Source: Agitococcus sp.
GTDB lineage: Bacteria > Pseudomonadota > Gammaproteobacteria > Pseudomonadales > Moraxellaceae
Length of the DNA: 64,000 nucleotides
Direction: 5' to 3'
Assembly: GCA_030646715.1 (NCBI GenBank)
Contig: JAUSLJ010000048.1
Coordinates: 1-64,000, forward strand
Part shown: piece by piece, positions 35,694 through 45,273 of the stretch
Layout: every line of letters begins with the position of its first letter
Position numbering within the stretch: the first letter of the stretch is position 1
Notes under the pieces: generated by a model
Told to the model about the DNA's origin: nothing
Databases searched by the model: none
The model's input: only the letters and a program-made list of their open reading frames with translations
Made by a program: the position numbers and the translations under genes

Positions 35694-36955
35694 AATGTTG
35701 CTTCCTCATTGCCCGCGACATACTGCAAACGTACCAAAGCCCGTAAACGGTCTATACGAATCAGCCAATGTTCCAGCTCAACCTCCAATACTGCTCGCCG
35801 CGCCTGCCATACTAAAGATAACGGCGTTTTACCGACCTGATAGGCTGCTTGTGCTGTTGCTAGTGCCGCAGTAGTGGCTGGTATCAGCCGTTGGATATGT
35901 ACCTGCTCTCTGGCTTCGGCAGTGGCGTAGTCCGTTTGTGCTTCTGCCCATTCAGAACGCAAGGCTCGTTGTTGGTCTTCGGCCAGAAACTCAGCCTGTT
36001 GTGTATTGGCTAAAGCAGCCGCTTGTTGATGACGCTGGCGCAGTTGCTTTTGCCACGGCAAGCCGACAGTAAATTGCAGGCTGACCATATCGGCGCGTGA
36101 ACCTTGCCGTTGACCGACCATCACCTCCCAACTCCAGTCAGGCAAATCTTCGGCAGTGGCTAACTCGGCTGCATGGCGATTGGCGGCGACACTCTGTTCA
36201 GCCGCGATGAACAGTGGATGTTGCGTGACGGCTTTTTGCTCATCAGCCGCTAAGGTAGGACTGAGTTCAGGCAAGTCTGTTGCTAAGGGACGTGTCGCTG
36301 CATCACCCAACCAGCGACTAAGCGTGGCTCGTGCTTTACGCGCATCTCGCTGTGCCATTAACTGTTGGTCATGCATCATCGCTATCAGTGCATCTTGCTG
36401 TAGCAATTCTGTAGCCGTTACCGCGCCGCTCGCCAGTTGGGTGGCCGCTACTTGTCGCTCAGCATGTAGCTCATCAATCAACTGTTGGCGCATGGCTACC
36501 GTCTTTTCGGCAGCAAACACATCCAGCCACGCCAATGCCGCATCACGCTGAATTAGCCGCGTCATGTTTTGACTATTAGCCGTCATCACTTCTGCTTGAG
36601 CTTGTAACTGCGCTGAAGCGGCGATTCGTTTGACAGGCCGCACCATATTTTGCATGAGGCCAATAGTGCTCATGGTCATGTCGTCACGGTTTAGCCGTAA
36701 ACTATCACTACCCGTAATTGGCATATTGATGATGCCAAACTTGAGCTGGGGATCAGGCAATTGAGCCGCTGTTTGCGCTTGTTCACGCGCTGCGCTGGCG
36801 GCGGACTGGTAAGCCTGCACAGACGGTTGCTGCTCTACAGCGAGTTGGCGAGTGTCATAAAACGACAAGGACTCTATCGCCCAACTGCTAACAGGCAACA
36901 TCAACAGACTGCATAAGACACACCTCGTTAAAGGTGGCATAAAGTGCCAGTTCAT
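35690..36955 (-). CDS. cusC: CusC-like outer membrane factor
   Basis: 421 residues with a signal peptide (about 1-26) and TolC-type helical repeats. The ALAWLDVFAAEKTVAMRQQLID segment and LQFTVGLPW near residue 290 are typical of metal-efflux members. It forms the outer-membrane exit duct for CusBA and overlaps cusB as ATGA. Confidence 0.85.
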   Translation of the reverse strand: MNWHFMPPLTRCVLCSLLMLPVSSWAIESLSFYDTRQLAVEQQPSVQAYQSAASAAREQAQTAAQLPDPQLKFGIINMPITGSDSLRLNRDDMTMSTIGLMQNMVRPVKRIAASAQLQAQAEVMTANSQNMTRLIQRDAALAWLDVFAAEKTVAMRQQLIDELHAERQVAATQLASGAVTATELLQQDALIAMMHDQQLMAQRDARKARATLSRWLGDAATRPLATDLPELSPTLAADEQKAVTQHPLFIAAEQSVAANRHAAELATAEDLPDWSWEVMVGQRQGSRADMVSLQFTVGLPWQKQLRQRHQQAAALANTQQAEFLAEDQQRALRSEWAEAQTDYATAEAREQVHIQRLIPATTAALATAQAAYQVGKTPLSLVWQARRAVLEVELEHWLIRIDRLRALVRLQYVAGNEEATL

Positions 36956-37028
36956 AGATCATCTCTCAAAATGGATAAACGCTGCCGTGGCCAGCAGGCA
37001 CACGCCCGCTGACCAGCTTGCTGGTTAA

Positions 37029-37376
37029 TTAATCTTTAGAAATACTGGTGATCACTTCGTCACCGTCGTGCTGCATCCATTGATAATGAATATGAGCACC
37101 GACGGTTACGCCTTGCATCTGCTCAGGGGTAATCGTGTATTTGCTATACATGACTATGCCTTTGCCTGGAATGATGGTGTCGTGGGCAATGGTGAGTTGA
37201 GTAGTGTCAATGGCAGAGACACGGCCAAAGCCTGTGTGCATTTGCATTGGCGATTCTGGATCAGGATGAATAATGCGTTGATAAGACGCAGAAGTTTGAC
37301 GTGGGTCGGCATTAGCCACCACGGGTACGGCAAGAGTCAACGCCATTAGGCTGACCCCAAGCATGAGAGTACGCAT
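37029..37376 (-). CDS. small exported protein of the cus operon
   Basis: 115 residues with a signal peptide (about 1-23, ending VVANA). The mature protein is beta-rich: GFGRVSAIDTTQLTIAHDTI followed by GKGIVMYSKYTITPEQMQG resembles the strand order of CusF-like OB domains but lacks the W/M metal site. It sits between the 128-residue protein and cusC. A periplasmic copper role is inferred from context. Confidence 0.6.
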   Translation of the reverse strand: MRTLMLGVSLMALTLAVPVVANADPRQTSASYQRIIHPDPESPMQMHTGFGRVSAIDTTQLTIAHDTIIPGKGIVMYSKYTITPEQMQGVTVGAHIHYQWMQHDGDEVITSISKD

Positions 37377-37453
37377 GATAAAAACCTCTAGGTTAGAAAT
37401 ACAATTTCCACAGCAAATACACGCAGGTATCTACTTGGCGTTTGGAAAAGTAT

Positions 37454-37840
37454 TCAGACTCTAGGCGGTTTATCAGGGGGGGAAAGCGCGACTTGAGGAA
37501 CAAAGACTGGTGCGTGTGGCACAACAGCCGAATAGGTGGCAAAGGTTTTAGTAGGTATAGGTGCGGTATTGATACCCACCGTCAAATGGCAAATGATATT
37601 TGCTAAACAAGGCGTGGCTTTATCTGCCGTAGAAGGATGAGAGGGGTCGGTTTGAGCAACAGCCGCGCCTGCATGATGACAGTGTGACATATCCGCCATT
37701 GCCTCTTGTTGGCCTGTCTCCATCATCATCTGCTCACAACCGACAGCACAAACACTGGCGCAGGCAAAAGCCATCGGCGGCATCAGAGCCGTCAACAGCA
37801 TTAACCACAGTGTCAGTAGCAGGCGAGTGTTTTTTCTCAT
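37454..37840 (-). CDS. Cys/His-rich exported protein leading the cus operon
   Basis: 128 residues with a hydrophobic N-terminus (about 7-26). The mature part contains CASVCAVGCEQMMM, MSHCHHAG and ATPCLANIICH, a dense set of cysteine, methionine and histidine ligands, then a proline-rich tail. This composition resembles DUF2946-like proteins often encoded beside copper genes. It is the first gene of the minus-strand operon, facing a putative copper-response box. Confidence 0.6.
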   Translation of the reverse strand: MRKNTRLLLTLWLMLLTALMPPMAFACASVCAVGCEQMMMETGQQEAMADMSHCHHAGAAVAQTDPSHPSTADKATPCLANIICHLTVGINTAPIPTKTFATYSAVVPHAPVFVPQVALSPPDKPPRV

Positions 37841-37936
37841 ATTTCACAAGTGTAATGTGTTTGGACAACTGAAGTGTAGCGTTTTGCTGTTGTTATTCAA
37901 TACGCTACATAAGTGATGGACAACAAATCTCCGCAA

Positions 37937-37954
37937 AATGACGAAATTGTAATG
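37937..37954. promoter_or_regulatory. CopR/CusR-like box between divergent copper operons
   Basis: AATGACGAAATTGTAATG is an imperfect dyad similar to the cop-box form CATTACAnnnnnGTCATT. It lies midway between the cus operon and the Met-rich/cytochrome operon and could serve both. No CusRS-type two-component genes are in the window. Confidence 0.45.
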
Positions 37955-38044
37955 TTGAGGTCATGCTCGCGTTTACTACGATGACTTAAATTTGAGTTGA
38001 GAATAGCAACTCTCCTCCCCCTTCACTTAATGATGAGATAAATC

Positions 38045-38416
38045 ATGAAAACATCTATTCGTTCAGTCATTGCCCTCAGTCTAGTCTGGGCAGCCAGCTC
38101 AACGGTATGGGCACACGATCCTGCCGAACACGCCAAAGAAGCTGCTGCTAAAAAAGCCAAAGCTGACTGTAGCAATATGCAAAAAATGGATATGTCCAAA
38201 ATGAACATGGATGATCCCGTTATGCAGGCCATGCACAGCAAATGCGCCAAACAGATGGCTCAGAAAAACAAAGATAAAGACGCTAAAAGTACAGGCCATG
38301 AAGCAATGAATCATGCCGAAATGGATCACTCAAAGATGCCGATGAATGATGCAAAAATGCACATGCCTGAATCATCCGCTATGCCTGCATCATCTGCCGA
38401 GCATAAACACAACTGA
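38045..38416 (+). CDS. Met/His-rich periplasmic metal-binding protein
   Basis: 123 residues with signal peptide (about 1-23, ending TVWA) and a mature chain full of methionine-histidine motifs: MQKMDMSKMNMDDPVM, HAEMDHSKMPMND, MHMPESSAMP and a HKHN tail. Two cysteines (ADCSNM, SKCAKQ) are conserved in type with the 119-residue protein at 44881-45240. Such low-complexity Met-rich proteins bind Cu+/Ag+ in the periplasm. It starts a plus-strand operon with a cytochrome c. Confidence 0.75.
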   Translation: MKTSIRSVIALSLVWAASSTVWAHDPAEHAKEAAAKKAKADCSNMQKMDMSKMNMDDPVMQAMHSKCAKQMAQKNKDKDAKSTGHEAMNHAEMDHSKMPMNDAKMHMPESSAMPASSAEHKHN

Positions 38417-38457
38417 TTGTGCCAGCTCATAATCAACCCATGTGCAAGGAGAGACTG

Positions 38458-39018
38458 ATGATGACAGTATTGAAAACCCTAGTTGTGGCAGCCGTACTGG
38501 CTGTTTTGGGCGCATTGACTTTTCTGTACTCTGGGCTGTATTCCATAGGGGCAGATAACAAACACTTTAAAGTGACGCATTGGGCACTGGAGACGCTCAG
38601 GGAACGCTCTATCGCCCGCGAAATCCGTGACATTAAAGTCCCGCGACTGGATGATCCACAGCAATTATTGGCTGGCGGACAGGATTACAACGATATGTGC
38701 AGTGGCTGCCACTTGCAGCCAGGAAAAACGCAATCTGATCTCAACTCAGCCATGTATCCGCAACCTCCTAATCTGTCTCTTCAACCCGCCAAGGGTTTGT
38801 ATGGTGATGCCAATGCCCGCGCTGCTCGTCATTTTTGGTACATCAAACATGGCATTAAGGCCAGTGGTATGCCTGCTTGGGGTCAGACGCATACGGATGA
38901 GCGTATTTGGGCAATGGTGGCTTTTATCCAAAAATTACCAACGCTAACACCTGAACAGTATCAAATACTAACAGCGCCAGAAGAAGGAGCAACAGATGAA
39001 CCGATGGCTGGTATGTGA
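38458..39018 (+). CDS. membrane-anchored c-type cytochrome
   Basis: 186 residues from ATG 38458 (AAGGAGAG 4 nt upstream; the longer frame lacks a site). One N-terminal helix (about 5-25) anchors a single haem domain with CSGCH (YNDMCSGCHLQPG) and a candidate axial methionine in ASGMPAWGQTHTD. The ERIWAMVAFIQKLPTL helix closes the fold. It is a class I cytochrome likely facing the periplasm. Its place after a copper-binding protein suggests electron transfer tied to copper redox state; this is inference. Confidence 0.85.
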   Translation: MMTVLKTLVVAAVLAVLGALTFLYSGLYSIGADNKHFKVTHWALETLRERSIAREIRDIKVPRLDDPQQLLAGGQDYNDMCSGCHLQPGKTQSDLNSAMYPQPPNLSLQPAKGLYGDANARAARHFWYIKHGIKASGMPAWGQTHTDERIWAMVAFIQKLPTLTPEQYQILTAPEEGATDEPMAGM

Positions 39019-39099
39019 AGATAGCACCTACGTCAACGTAAGCATATTTTGCGTATGGCGCAAAGCATTTGTTTATGTTTATGTTTATAAGAGGAATCT

Positions 39100-39669
39100 A
39101 TGACGACTCGTCACGATAACCCCAAAAAGAAAATAAATGGCAAGGATACTGCCTTGTTACTAGCGACTATATTTAGTTTGACCCCCATGAGTCCTGCCAT
39201 TGGACACGCAGCCCAGGTAACGTATAAGGTATTACTAGCAATGGAAAGCGATGAGTTGGATTGTGGTCGCCAAGGCTCAATTCGAGACTTGACAGACAGT
39301 ACAAAGCTTATCTTTGATGGAGTGTCATCACCATTAAAAGAAGTTTTGATGATCTCTGTTGGTAAAACCATGCGCTTGGCTATGACAAACCTTCAAAGCA
39401 CAGATATCTTGTTTGCATTGGGTAGCCATCCTGAGCTAGTTAATTACGGGCGGCTACTCCAGAAGCAACGCGACACACAGTTAGTTTCTCCTAATATCGT
39501 GGCTATCGCTGCACAGGAGCATACACAATTGATTTGGCAATTTACACGGGTGGGTGAGTTTGAGATTACGGCTTTTCAGCGTGATCGCTATGGGCGATGG
39601 CAGGCGGGTGTCACGGGGAAAATTGTGGTGCAGCCTACTGAACCACGGGGAGCTGTTATTACTCCGTAA
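39100..39669 (+). CDS. cupredoxin-fold protein lacking all copper ligands
   Basis: 189 residues, start supported by GAGGAA. An N-terminal hydrophobic segment (about 17-38, ending GHA) serves as export signal. Segments GKTMRLAMTN, LFALGSHPEL and LIWQFTRVGEFEI align with GETIRLRIKN, FVLGTRDEI and IIWQFTQAGNFVF of the cupredoxins at 27660 and 60236. At the ligand positions H is replaced by I103, C by A158 and H by R163. It keeps the fold without the site, perhaps as a binding partner or regulator. It follows the cytochrome gene by 81 bp. Confidence 0.7.
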   Translation: MTTRHDNPKKKINGKDTALLLATIFSLTPMSPAIGHAAQVTYKVLLAMESDELDCGRQGSIRDLTDSTKLIFDGVSSPLKEVLMISVGKTMRLAMTNLQSTDILFALGSHPELVNYGRLLQKQRDTQLVSPNIVAIAAQEHTQLIWQFTRVGEFEITAFQRDRYGRWQAGVTGKIVVQPTEPRGAVITP

Positions 39670-39705
39670 AGCGTGAGTCATTTGCCTCTTCATCCAAAAT
39701 TTGAA

Positions 39706-40557
39706 TCACACTCTCATGAAAAAAGGCCACTTTATTTGTGCAATGTAGGTGATTGGCATAGATTCTTTCATGCCCACCTCGCCTGCGCGTACGCCATTTT
39801 TCTGGTAACGGTAAGTACCAAACACATGATCCCAAATCATCCAAAACTCACCAAAGTTGACTTGAGCATCTTCGTATTCTCGTTTGTGGTGCCAGCGATG
39901 AACCTCAGCAACGCCCAATAAGCGACGGAACGACCCAACACTATAATCGAGATTGGCATGTTGAAAGGCGAGATGCACGGTAATGATGGACAACCAGCAG
40001 CCAATGATCTCGGGTGGTGCGCCTAGCAGTACCACGACACTAATGCCTGGTGCTGCCAAAACAACAGCACTCAACGGATGACGACGCTCACCATTAAGCC
40101 AGTATAATCGCTCAGCACTGTGGTGTAGGGCATGCAATCGCCAAAGGAGGTCATTTTTATGACTGAGCCAATGCATAAACCATAATCCAAAATCAATGAT
40201 AAATCCCGCCGTTAATACCTGAACCCCAATAGGCCAGTCTGTAGGCCATATTGCTGACACAGGCATAAATTTAAGAATGACAGTGGCTATTTCGATGCTA
40301 GTAAAAATGAGCGTTAGACTCGTTAACGCGTGGAGTATATCAACGTTGGTATCGTGGTGATCGTTCAGCCATAGGGTCTCGTAAGGCTGTAAACGCTCTA
40401 ACAAAGCAACAGCCGTGAGACCAAGAGCAGCAATAATCGGAGCGAGTGGCCAATACGGCAGATGTAGCCAAAGAATTGCTAATTGCATACCTGTGCATAC
40501 GCCAAAAATCAGGGGGTAACTGCCCCAACGAATCAGCGGTGTTAATATCTTCATCAT
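39706..40557 (-). CDS. sterol desaturase/fatty acid hydroxylase family membrane enzyme
   Basis: 283 residues from ATG 40557 (GGGAG 5 nt upstream). Four or more helices and the di-iron histidine motifs HWLSH (HxxxH), HALHHS (HxxHH) and HRWHHKR (HxxHH) in the usual order, with HANLDYSVG between. The family hydroxylates or desaturates lipids at the membrane using O2. The substrate is unknown. It lies after an AraC regulator on the same strand and before the convergent copper operon; membrane-lipid modification under metal stress is a possible role. Confidence 0.87.
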   Translation of the reverse strand: MMKILTPLIRWGSYPLIFGVCTGMQLAILWLHLPYWPLAPIIAALGLTAVALLERLQPYETLWLNDHHDTNVDILHALTSLTLIFTSIEIATVILKFMPVSAIWPTDWPIGVQVLTAGFIIDFGLWFMHWLSHKNDLLWRLHALHHSAERLYWLNGERRHPLSAVVLAAPGISVVVLLGAPPEIIGCWLSIITVHLAFQHANLDYSVGSFRRLLGVAEVHRWHHKREYEDAQVNFGEFWMIWDHVFGTYRYQKNGVRAGEVGMKESMPITYIAQIKWPFFMRV

Positions 40558-40625
40558 CAATCTCCCATTTTATCTTGCTGGAGAGACTATAATGAATACT
40601 AGATTTCAATCATTGAACGAAAGAG

Positions 40626-41384
40626 CTATGCGAGTGTCAGGTGAGTCAAAAAGATCGAAGGATTCACACCAAACATTTGTACACACGTCCTAGAAAAATG
40701 CGCTTGATCCGAAAAATCTCCTTTATAGGCGGCATGAGTGAGCGTTTGACCATGCAATACTTGTTCAAGGGCATACACTAGCCGTAGCCATTTGCGATAA
40801 CTGCGTAGTGGCATTCCCGTTTGCTCACTGAACCAATGAGAAAATCGCGTTTCGGACAGCTCCATTAGCATGGCGAGTTCTTTTCGACTAGAAAAAGTGG
40901 AAACTGACATATCACGCATTAATACGGATAGGACTTTTTGCAAGCGCGGGTCAACTTTTGCAGAAGTATGAGGCGCAAGCGATGTACTAAAGCGCGCTAT
41001 TGCCGCTTTCAGTGAGTTGCAAGCCATTAAGCTATCACGAAATAAAACTACCAAGTCTTGAGGTAACTCACAAATAGCCGTTTGTTCACCAAGACGAGAG
41101 ATCAGTGTCTTTGCCTGCACGATAGTGGGGTCAAGATAAATAGAAAAGACTGAACTCGCAATGAGTTGATGAGATGTTCCTGCTTTGACGAATAAGGCAA
41201 TGGATTGATAGGACTGACCATTGGCGGTCATTTCAATGATACCCTCTAAGGCAATACTGATTTGATGCGACCAATGACGATGCTCTTTATTGTCGCCAGA
41301 TTGACCAATAAATACGCCTATTCCAGGTTGCAGAGATACGTCACCTCTCCAATGGTGCGGAGTAGCGTGGTTGTAATGGTTCAC
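40626..41384 (-). CDS. AraC-family transcriptional regulator
   Basis: 252 residues. An N-terminal cupin-like sensor domain (HWSHQISIALEGIIEM) is followed by the two helix-turn-helix units of AraC from about residue 165: SSRKELAMLMELSETRFSHWF and QTLTHAAYKGDFSDQAHFSR, with FGVNPSIF at the end. It lies 66 bp upstream of the hydroxylase gene on the same strand and may control it. Confidence 0.87.
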   Translation of the reverse strand: MNHYNHATPHHWRGDVSLQPGIGVFIGQSGDNKEHRHWSHQISIALEGIIEMTANGQSYQSIALFVKAGTSHQLIASSVFSIYLDPTIVQAKTLISRLGEQTAICELPQDLVVLFRDSLMACNSLKAAIARFSTSLAPHTSAKVDPRLQKVLSVLMRDMSVSTFSSRKELAMLMELSETRFSHWFSEQTGMPLRSYRKWLRLVYALEQVLHGQTLTHAAYKGDFSDQAHFSRTCVQMFGVNPSIFLTHLTLA

Positions 41385-41541
41385 TCGCCAACTACTTTTG
41401 CTATTTTTCTGAGCGTTTCTTTACTTTCGCCAAAGGTGCATATTGCATCACAGTGCTTCCTTAAATCCGAAAAAAGTATGTAGTGCATTTCAATCTTACT
41501 GATGTGTGTTGAGTTTAGCGTATGAATGGATTTGGGATAAA

Positions 41542-41919
41542 TCAGGCAGCCATTTTAAAGCCCTCAAAGACTTGGGCTGGCGACCTAAAATTTAGCTTAG
41601 CTTGAATTCGCATTCGATTGTAGAAAGTCTCAATAAAATGTTGAATATCCTTCATGGCTTCTGCCCGTGTAATATAGTGCTGATGGTAAACCAACTGGTT
41701 TTTTAACGTTGCCCAAAAGCTTTCAATCGGCGCATTATCATAACAATTACCCTTAGCACTCATTGAACCCACAAATTGATGCTGTGTTATTACGTTACGA
41801 TAGGCGTGGCTACAGTATTGACTTCCTCTGTCAGAATGGACAATTAAGCCTTTCGTCGGTTTTCGCCGTTTAATCGCCATATTTAATGCCTGCACCACTA
41901 CTACCCCATTTAGCTGCAC
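41542..41919 (-). pseudogene. IS3-family transposase fragment (C-terminal third)
   Basis: About 125 codons from the rve domain: KGLIVHSDRGSQYCS with the second catalytic aspartate, then GNCYDNAPIESFWATLKNQL with the catalytic glutamate, and FIETFYNRMRIQAKLNFRSPAQ. The first two thirds of OrfB and all of OrfA are missing; homology begins at about VVQALNMAIKRR, right next to the copA stop. It is a dead relic marking a recombination joint. Confidence 0.88.
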
Positions 41920-44271
41920 TCAATCAACCTCACGACGTAAACGCAAGGCATTAAAAACGACAGACACAGAACTCAGACTCATTGCCAATGCGGCAATCAT
42001 CGGTGACAGCAGCCAACCTGTTAGCGGATACAATACGCCCGCAGCAATCGGTACACCAATGGCATTATAGACAAAGGCAAAAGCCAGGTTTTGCTTCATG
42101 TTGGCGACAGTCGCAATGGAAATACCACATGCCAAGGTGATACCACGCAAATCCCCTTTCACCAGCGTCACCTGTGCACTATTCATGGCGACATCGGTGC
42201 CTGTTCCCATCGCAATACCGACATCTGCCCGAGCCAGAGCTGGCGCGTCATTGATACCATCACCTGCCATCGCCACACAGCGGCCTTCATGTTGCAGACG
42301 CTCGACTAAGGCCAGTTTGTCGGCGGGTTTCACTTCGCCATACACCTCATCTATACCCAATCGCTGCCCTACCGATTTTGCCGTGGTCAATCCATCGCCA
42401 GTTGCCATAATGACACGGATATTGGCCGCTCGTAACGAGGCTAACGCGTCTGCGGTCGTTGCTTTAATGGGGTCAGAAACTGCCAGTAAACCTGCCAATT
42501 GCCCATCGACAGCGAGATACATGACACTCGCTCCCTGCGTTCTCAACTGTTCCGCCGAGCTTTGGAGGGATGCCGTCGCAACGCCTGTTTGTTCCATAAG
42601 CGTGGTGTTACCCATCACCAATTTCTTCCCTGCCAATTCACCATGGACACCAATACCTGTATTGGACTCAAATTGTGTCACTGTACCGAGTGTGATGCCG
42701 CGCTCACGGGCGGCACTGACAATAGCGGCGGCGAGTGGATGTTCACTACCCTGATCCAAACTGGCGGCAAGATACAGCACGTCCGCCTCACTAAAACCTT
42801 CTGTAGGTACAACACGATCAAATGCGGGGCGACCTTCGGTGAGCGTACCCGTCTTATCGACAATTAAAGTGTCAATTTTCCGTAAGTTCTCAATCGCAGA
42901 TGCATCTCTAAACAGCACGCCTTTACTTGCCCCTGTGCCCGTTGCCACCATAATGGACATCGGTGTCGCTAAACCTAGTGCACAAGGACAAGCAATAATC
43001 AGTACAGCAACCGCGTTAATTAAGCCAAATATCCAGTTGGACGCTAATAATCCCCAGCCAAAGAACGTCATCAGCGCGATAAAAATGACCGAAACAACAA
43101 AATAGCCTGCGACGGTGTCTGCCATACGCTGCATAGGTGCGCGTGAGCGTTGTGCTTGCATCACCATTTGCACGATCTGCGCAAGCATGGTGCTGGAGCC
43201 GACACGTTCAGAACGTATGACCAAAGCACCGTTGGTGTTGAGCGTCGCGCCAATAACTTTGTCGCCTAGACGTTTGCTAACGGGAAGTGGCTCGCCTGTG
43301 AGCATGGATTCATCAACGGCACTACTTCCTTCAATGACAATGCCATCAACAGGCACTTTTTCGCCTGGACGAACGCGTAGCTTGTCGCCGACATGGACAT
43401 GCGTCAACGGCACATCATCTTCCGAACCATCCTCACTGATGCGACGAGCCGTCTTTGGTGCCAGTCTCAACAACGACTTAATAGCAGCAGAGGTCTGCGA
43501 ACGCGCCTGTAACTCCATGACCTGACCGAGCAAGGTCAGAGAAATAATGACAGCCGCCGCTTCAAAATAGACGGCAACCCGCCCCATTGATACAAAGGAC
43601 ACAGGGAACAAACTGGGAGCAACGGTCGCAACGACGCTATAAACATAGGCGGCACCCGTGCCAAGACTAATCAGCGTCCACATATTGGGACTACGATGAA
43701 TGATCGACTGCACGCCGCGCACATAAAACGGCCAACCTGCCCATAACACGACGGGGGTGGATAAAGCCAGTTCCAGCCAACTTTGAACGCCCATATCAAA
43801 CCAGTTAAACCGATGACCAAACATCGCTAGCACAAAAACTACCATCGTCAACGGTAGCGTTCGCCAGAAGCGTTGACGAAAGTCCTTTAACTCAGGGTTT
43901 TCCCCTTCTTCTAAATCAGGCTGCACGGGTTCCAGAGCCATACCACACTTGGGGCAATTGCCTGGGCCAATTTGTCGAATTTCAGGGTGCATCGGGCAAG
44001 TGTATTCGGTGTCAGTGCTGACAGGGGTTTCGACAGCGGCAGGTTGCGGAGTTAGGTATCGGCTTGGCTCAAGCTTAAATTTGTCGAGGCATTTTGGGCT
44101 GCAGAAATAAAACCGTTTACCTTCGTAGTCCTGTTGATGGATTGATGCCGTGGTCACCGTCATTCCGCACACAGGGTCTTTCAGTTCAGCAGCACCCTCG
44201 GTAGGCATGGGCGCTTGTGACGGATGTGGATGACCTGCGTGGTCATGATGGTGATGCTCATGGTCGGACAT
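41920..44271 (-). CDS. copA: copper-exporting P1B ATPase with YHS and HMBD metal-binding domains
   Basis: 783 residues from ATG 44271 (AGGAG 7 nt upstream). Order: His-rich N-terminus ([14 protein letters not shown]), YHS/TRASH domain (DPVCGM and FYFCSPKC), HMBD domain ([21 protein letters not shown]), then the pump with [12 protein letters not shown] in [23 protein letters not shown] in SEHPLAAA and [10 protein letters not shown]. The absence of HMA domains and presence of HMBD is common in silver/copper (SilP-like) ATPases. Last gene of a five-gene minus-strand operon. Confidence 0.93.
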   Translation of the reverse strand: MSDHEHHHHDHAGHPHPSQAPMPTEGAAELKDPVCGMTVTTASIHQQDYEGKRFYFCSPKCLDKFKLEPSRYLTPQPAAVETPVSTDTEYTCPMHPEIRQIGPGNCPKCGMALEPVQPDLEEGENPELKDFRQRFWRTLPLTMVVFVLAMFGHRFNWFDMGVQSWLELALSTPVVLWAGWPFYVRGVQSIIHRSPNMWTLISLGTGAAYVYSVVATVAPSLFPVSFVSMGRVAVYFEAAAVIISLTLLGQVMELQARSQTSAAIKSLLRLAPKTARRISEDGSEDDVPLTHVHVGDKLRVRPGEKVPVDGIVIEGSSAVDESMLTGEPLPVSKRLGDKVIGATLNTNGALVIRSERVGSSTMLAQIVQMVMQAQRSRAPMQRMADTVAGYFVVSVIFIALMTFFGWGLLASNWIFGLINAVAVLIIACPCALGLATPMSIMVATGTGASKGVLFRDASAIENLRKIDTLIVDKTGTLTEGRPAFDRVVPTEGFSEADVLYLAASLDQGSEHPLAAAIVSAARERGITLGTVTQFESNTGIGVHGELAGKKLVMGNTTLMEQTGVATASLQSSAEQLRTQGASVMYLAVDGQLAGLLAVSDPIKATTADALASLRAANIRVIMATGDGLTTAKSVGQRLGIDEVYGEVKPADKLALVERLQHEGRCVAMAGDGINDAPALARADVGIAMGTGTDVAMNSAQVTLVKGDLRGITLACGISIATVANMKQNLAFAFVYNAIGVPIAAGVLYPLTGWLLSPMIAALAMSLSSVSVVFNALRLRREVD

Positions 44272-44343
44272 TAGAAACTCCTGTCGCCGACAACGGTCGG
44301 CGGGGTCAAGATTCAATTGGCACCGCCAATAGGGCGGCAAACA

Positions 44344-44844
44344 TTAACGCATCTGAGAGAAGTGGCTTATTGCGTCATTTTTCATGCGTTGTAAACACCA
44401 GCGAGCGTAATAGCGACCCAGTAGTAGACTTAAGCACCACGAAAGCCAACCCTTCGGCCTCGCATAGTCAATAAATATCCGTAACTGACAACTCGCTGCC
44501 ACAGGGGTCAACTCAAAGCCCATGCGATAGTGTCCAATCACCAGTAGTCGAGTCTCACCAATGGTTTCCCACACTTTTGATAAGGACGGGTTGCGCTTAC
44601 TAACAACCTCTTCAACGAACAAGGGGATGCCAAGAACCCGTCCAGACATGGTAATATGCGAACCAACAGCCTGACCACGCAAGGCGTCAAATGTCAGCTG
44701 CATACGGCTTCCAGCCATCATCCATGACGACTTATTCATATGTTCAGTTAGCCGTGAGTGGTCGTCGAGATGAGCAAAAGCCTGATCTACTGTAACCTCT
44801 AGCAGCGTATTACATTCATCGTGATACGGAAACCGTGCGCTCAA
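44344..44844 (-). CDS. SRPBCC-family protein of the copper operon
   Basis: 166 residues. TTG start at 44844 with GGGAG 6 nt upstream. It reads like a START/polyketide-cyclase fold: EVTVDQAFAHLDDHSRLTEHM at the N-terminus, VWETIGETRLLVIGHYRMGFEL strands and a long C-terminal helix with LSWCLSLLLGRYYARWC. It would bind a hydrophobic ligand such as a lipid. It is translated between the Met-rich protein and copA; its role in copper resistance is unknown. Confidence 0.7.
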   Translation of the reverse strand: MSARFPYHDECNTLLEVTVDQAFAHLDDHSRLTEHMNKSSWMMAGSRMQLTFDALRGQAVGSHITMSGRVLGIPLFVEEVVSKRNPSLSKVWETIGETRLLVIGHYRMGFELTPVAASCQLRIFIDYARPKGWLSWCLSLLLGRYYARWCLQRMKNDAISHFSQMR

Positions 44845-44880
44845 AACTATCTCCCTTTTTTGACCTTTGCCACCCCATGA

Positions 44881-45240
44881 TTATTGCGCAGGTGCTGCAC
44901 CGTGATTGTGATCATGCTCGACAACGGGTTTAGCTGTCGATTTTTTCTGATGCTTGCGGGTTGTGCTTTTTTTGCTCGGTTCTTTGGACATACCTTTCAT
45001 GTTATCCATACATTTTTTGTGTATTTCCTCCATGCCAGCAGTCATGCCTTCTCCCGCTTTGGCATCGCCCATACATTTCTCATGCATATCCTTCATCCCT
45101 TTCATATCTTTCATGCCATTCATGTCTTGCTTAACTTCAGCAGGACTCATATCGGGGCCAGACATGGATTTTTCTTCCGCAAAAGCATGAGACATGGCGA
45201 GCGCAGCGATTAGTGGTAACAGCAAGGTATAGCGTTTCAT
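44881..45240 (-). CDS. Met-rich periplasmic protein
   Basis: 119 residues from ATG 45240; a GTG three codons upstream is also possible. Signal peptide ends SHAFA. The mature part repeats M-x2-M and HEKCM/HKKCM motifs (MKDMKGMKDMHEKCMG, MEEIHKKCMDNMKGM), then a basic Lys-rich stretch and a DHNHG tail. It is similar in type to the Met-rich protein at 38045-38416. It likely buffers Cu+/Ag+ for CopA or CusF. Confidence 0.75.
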   Translation of the reverse strand: MKRYTLLLPLIAALAMSHAFAEEKSMSGPDMSPAEVKQDMNGMKDMKGMKDMHEKCMGDAKAGEGMTAGMEEIHKKCMDNMKGMSKEPSKKSTTRKHQKKSTAKPVVEHDHNHGAAPAQ

Positions 45241-45273
45241 GGTATTCACTCTACGTTAAAAATAACAAAAATA

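Noticed and set aside
41542-41919. Intact small transposase gene
   Set aside because: The N-terminal two thirds of OrfB and OrfA are missing; only the distal rve part remains.
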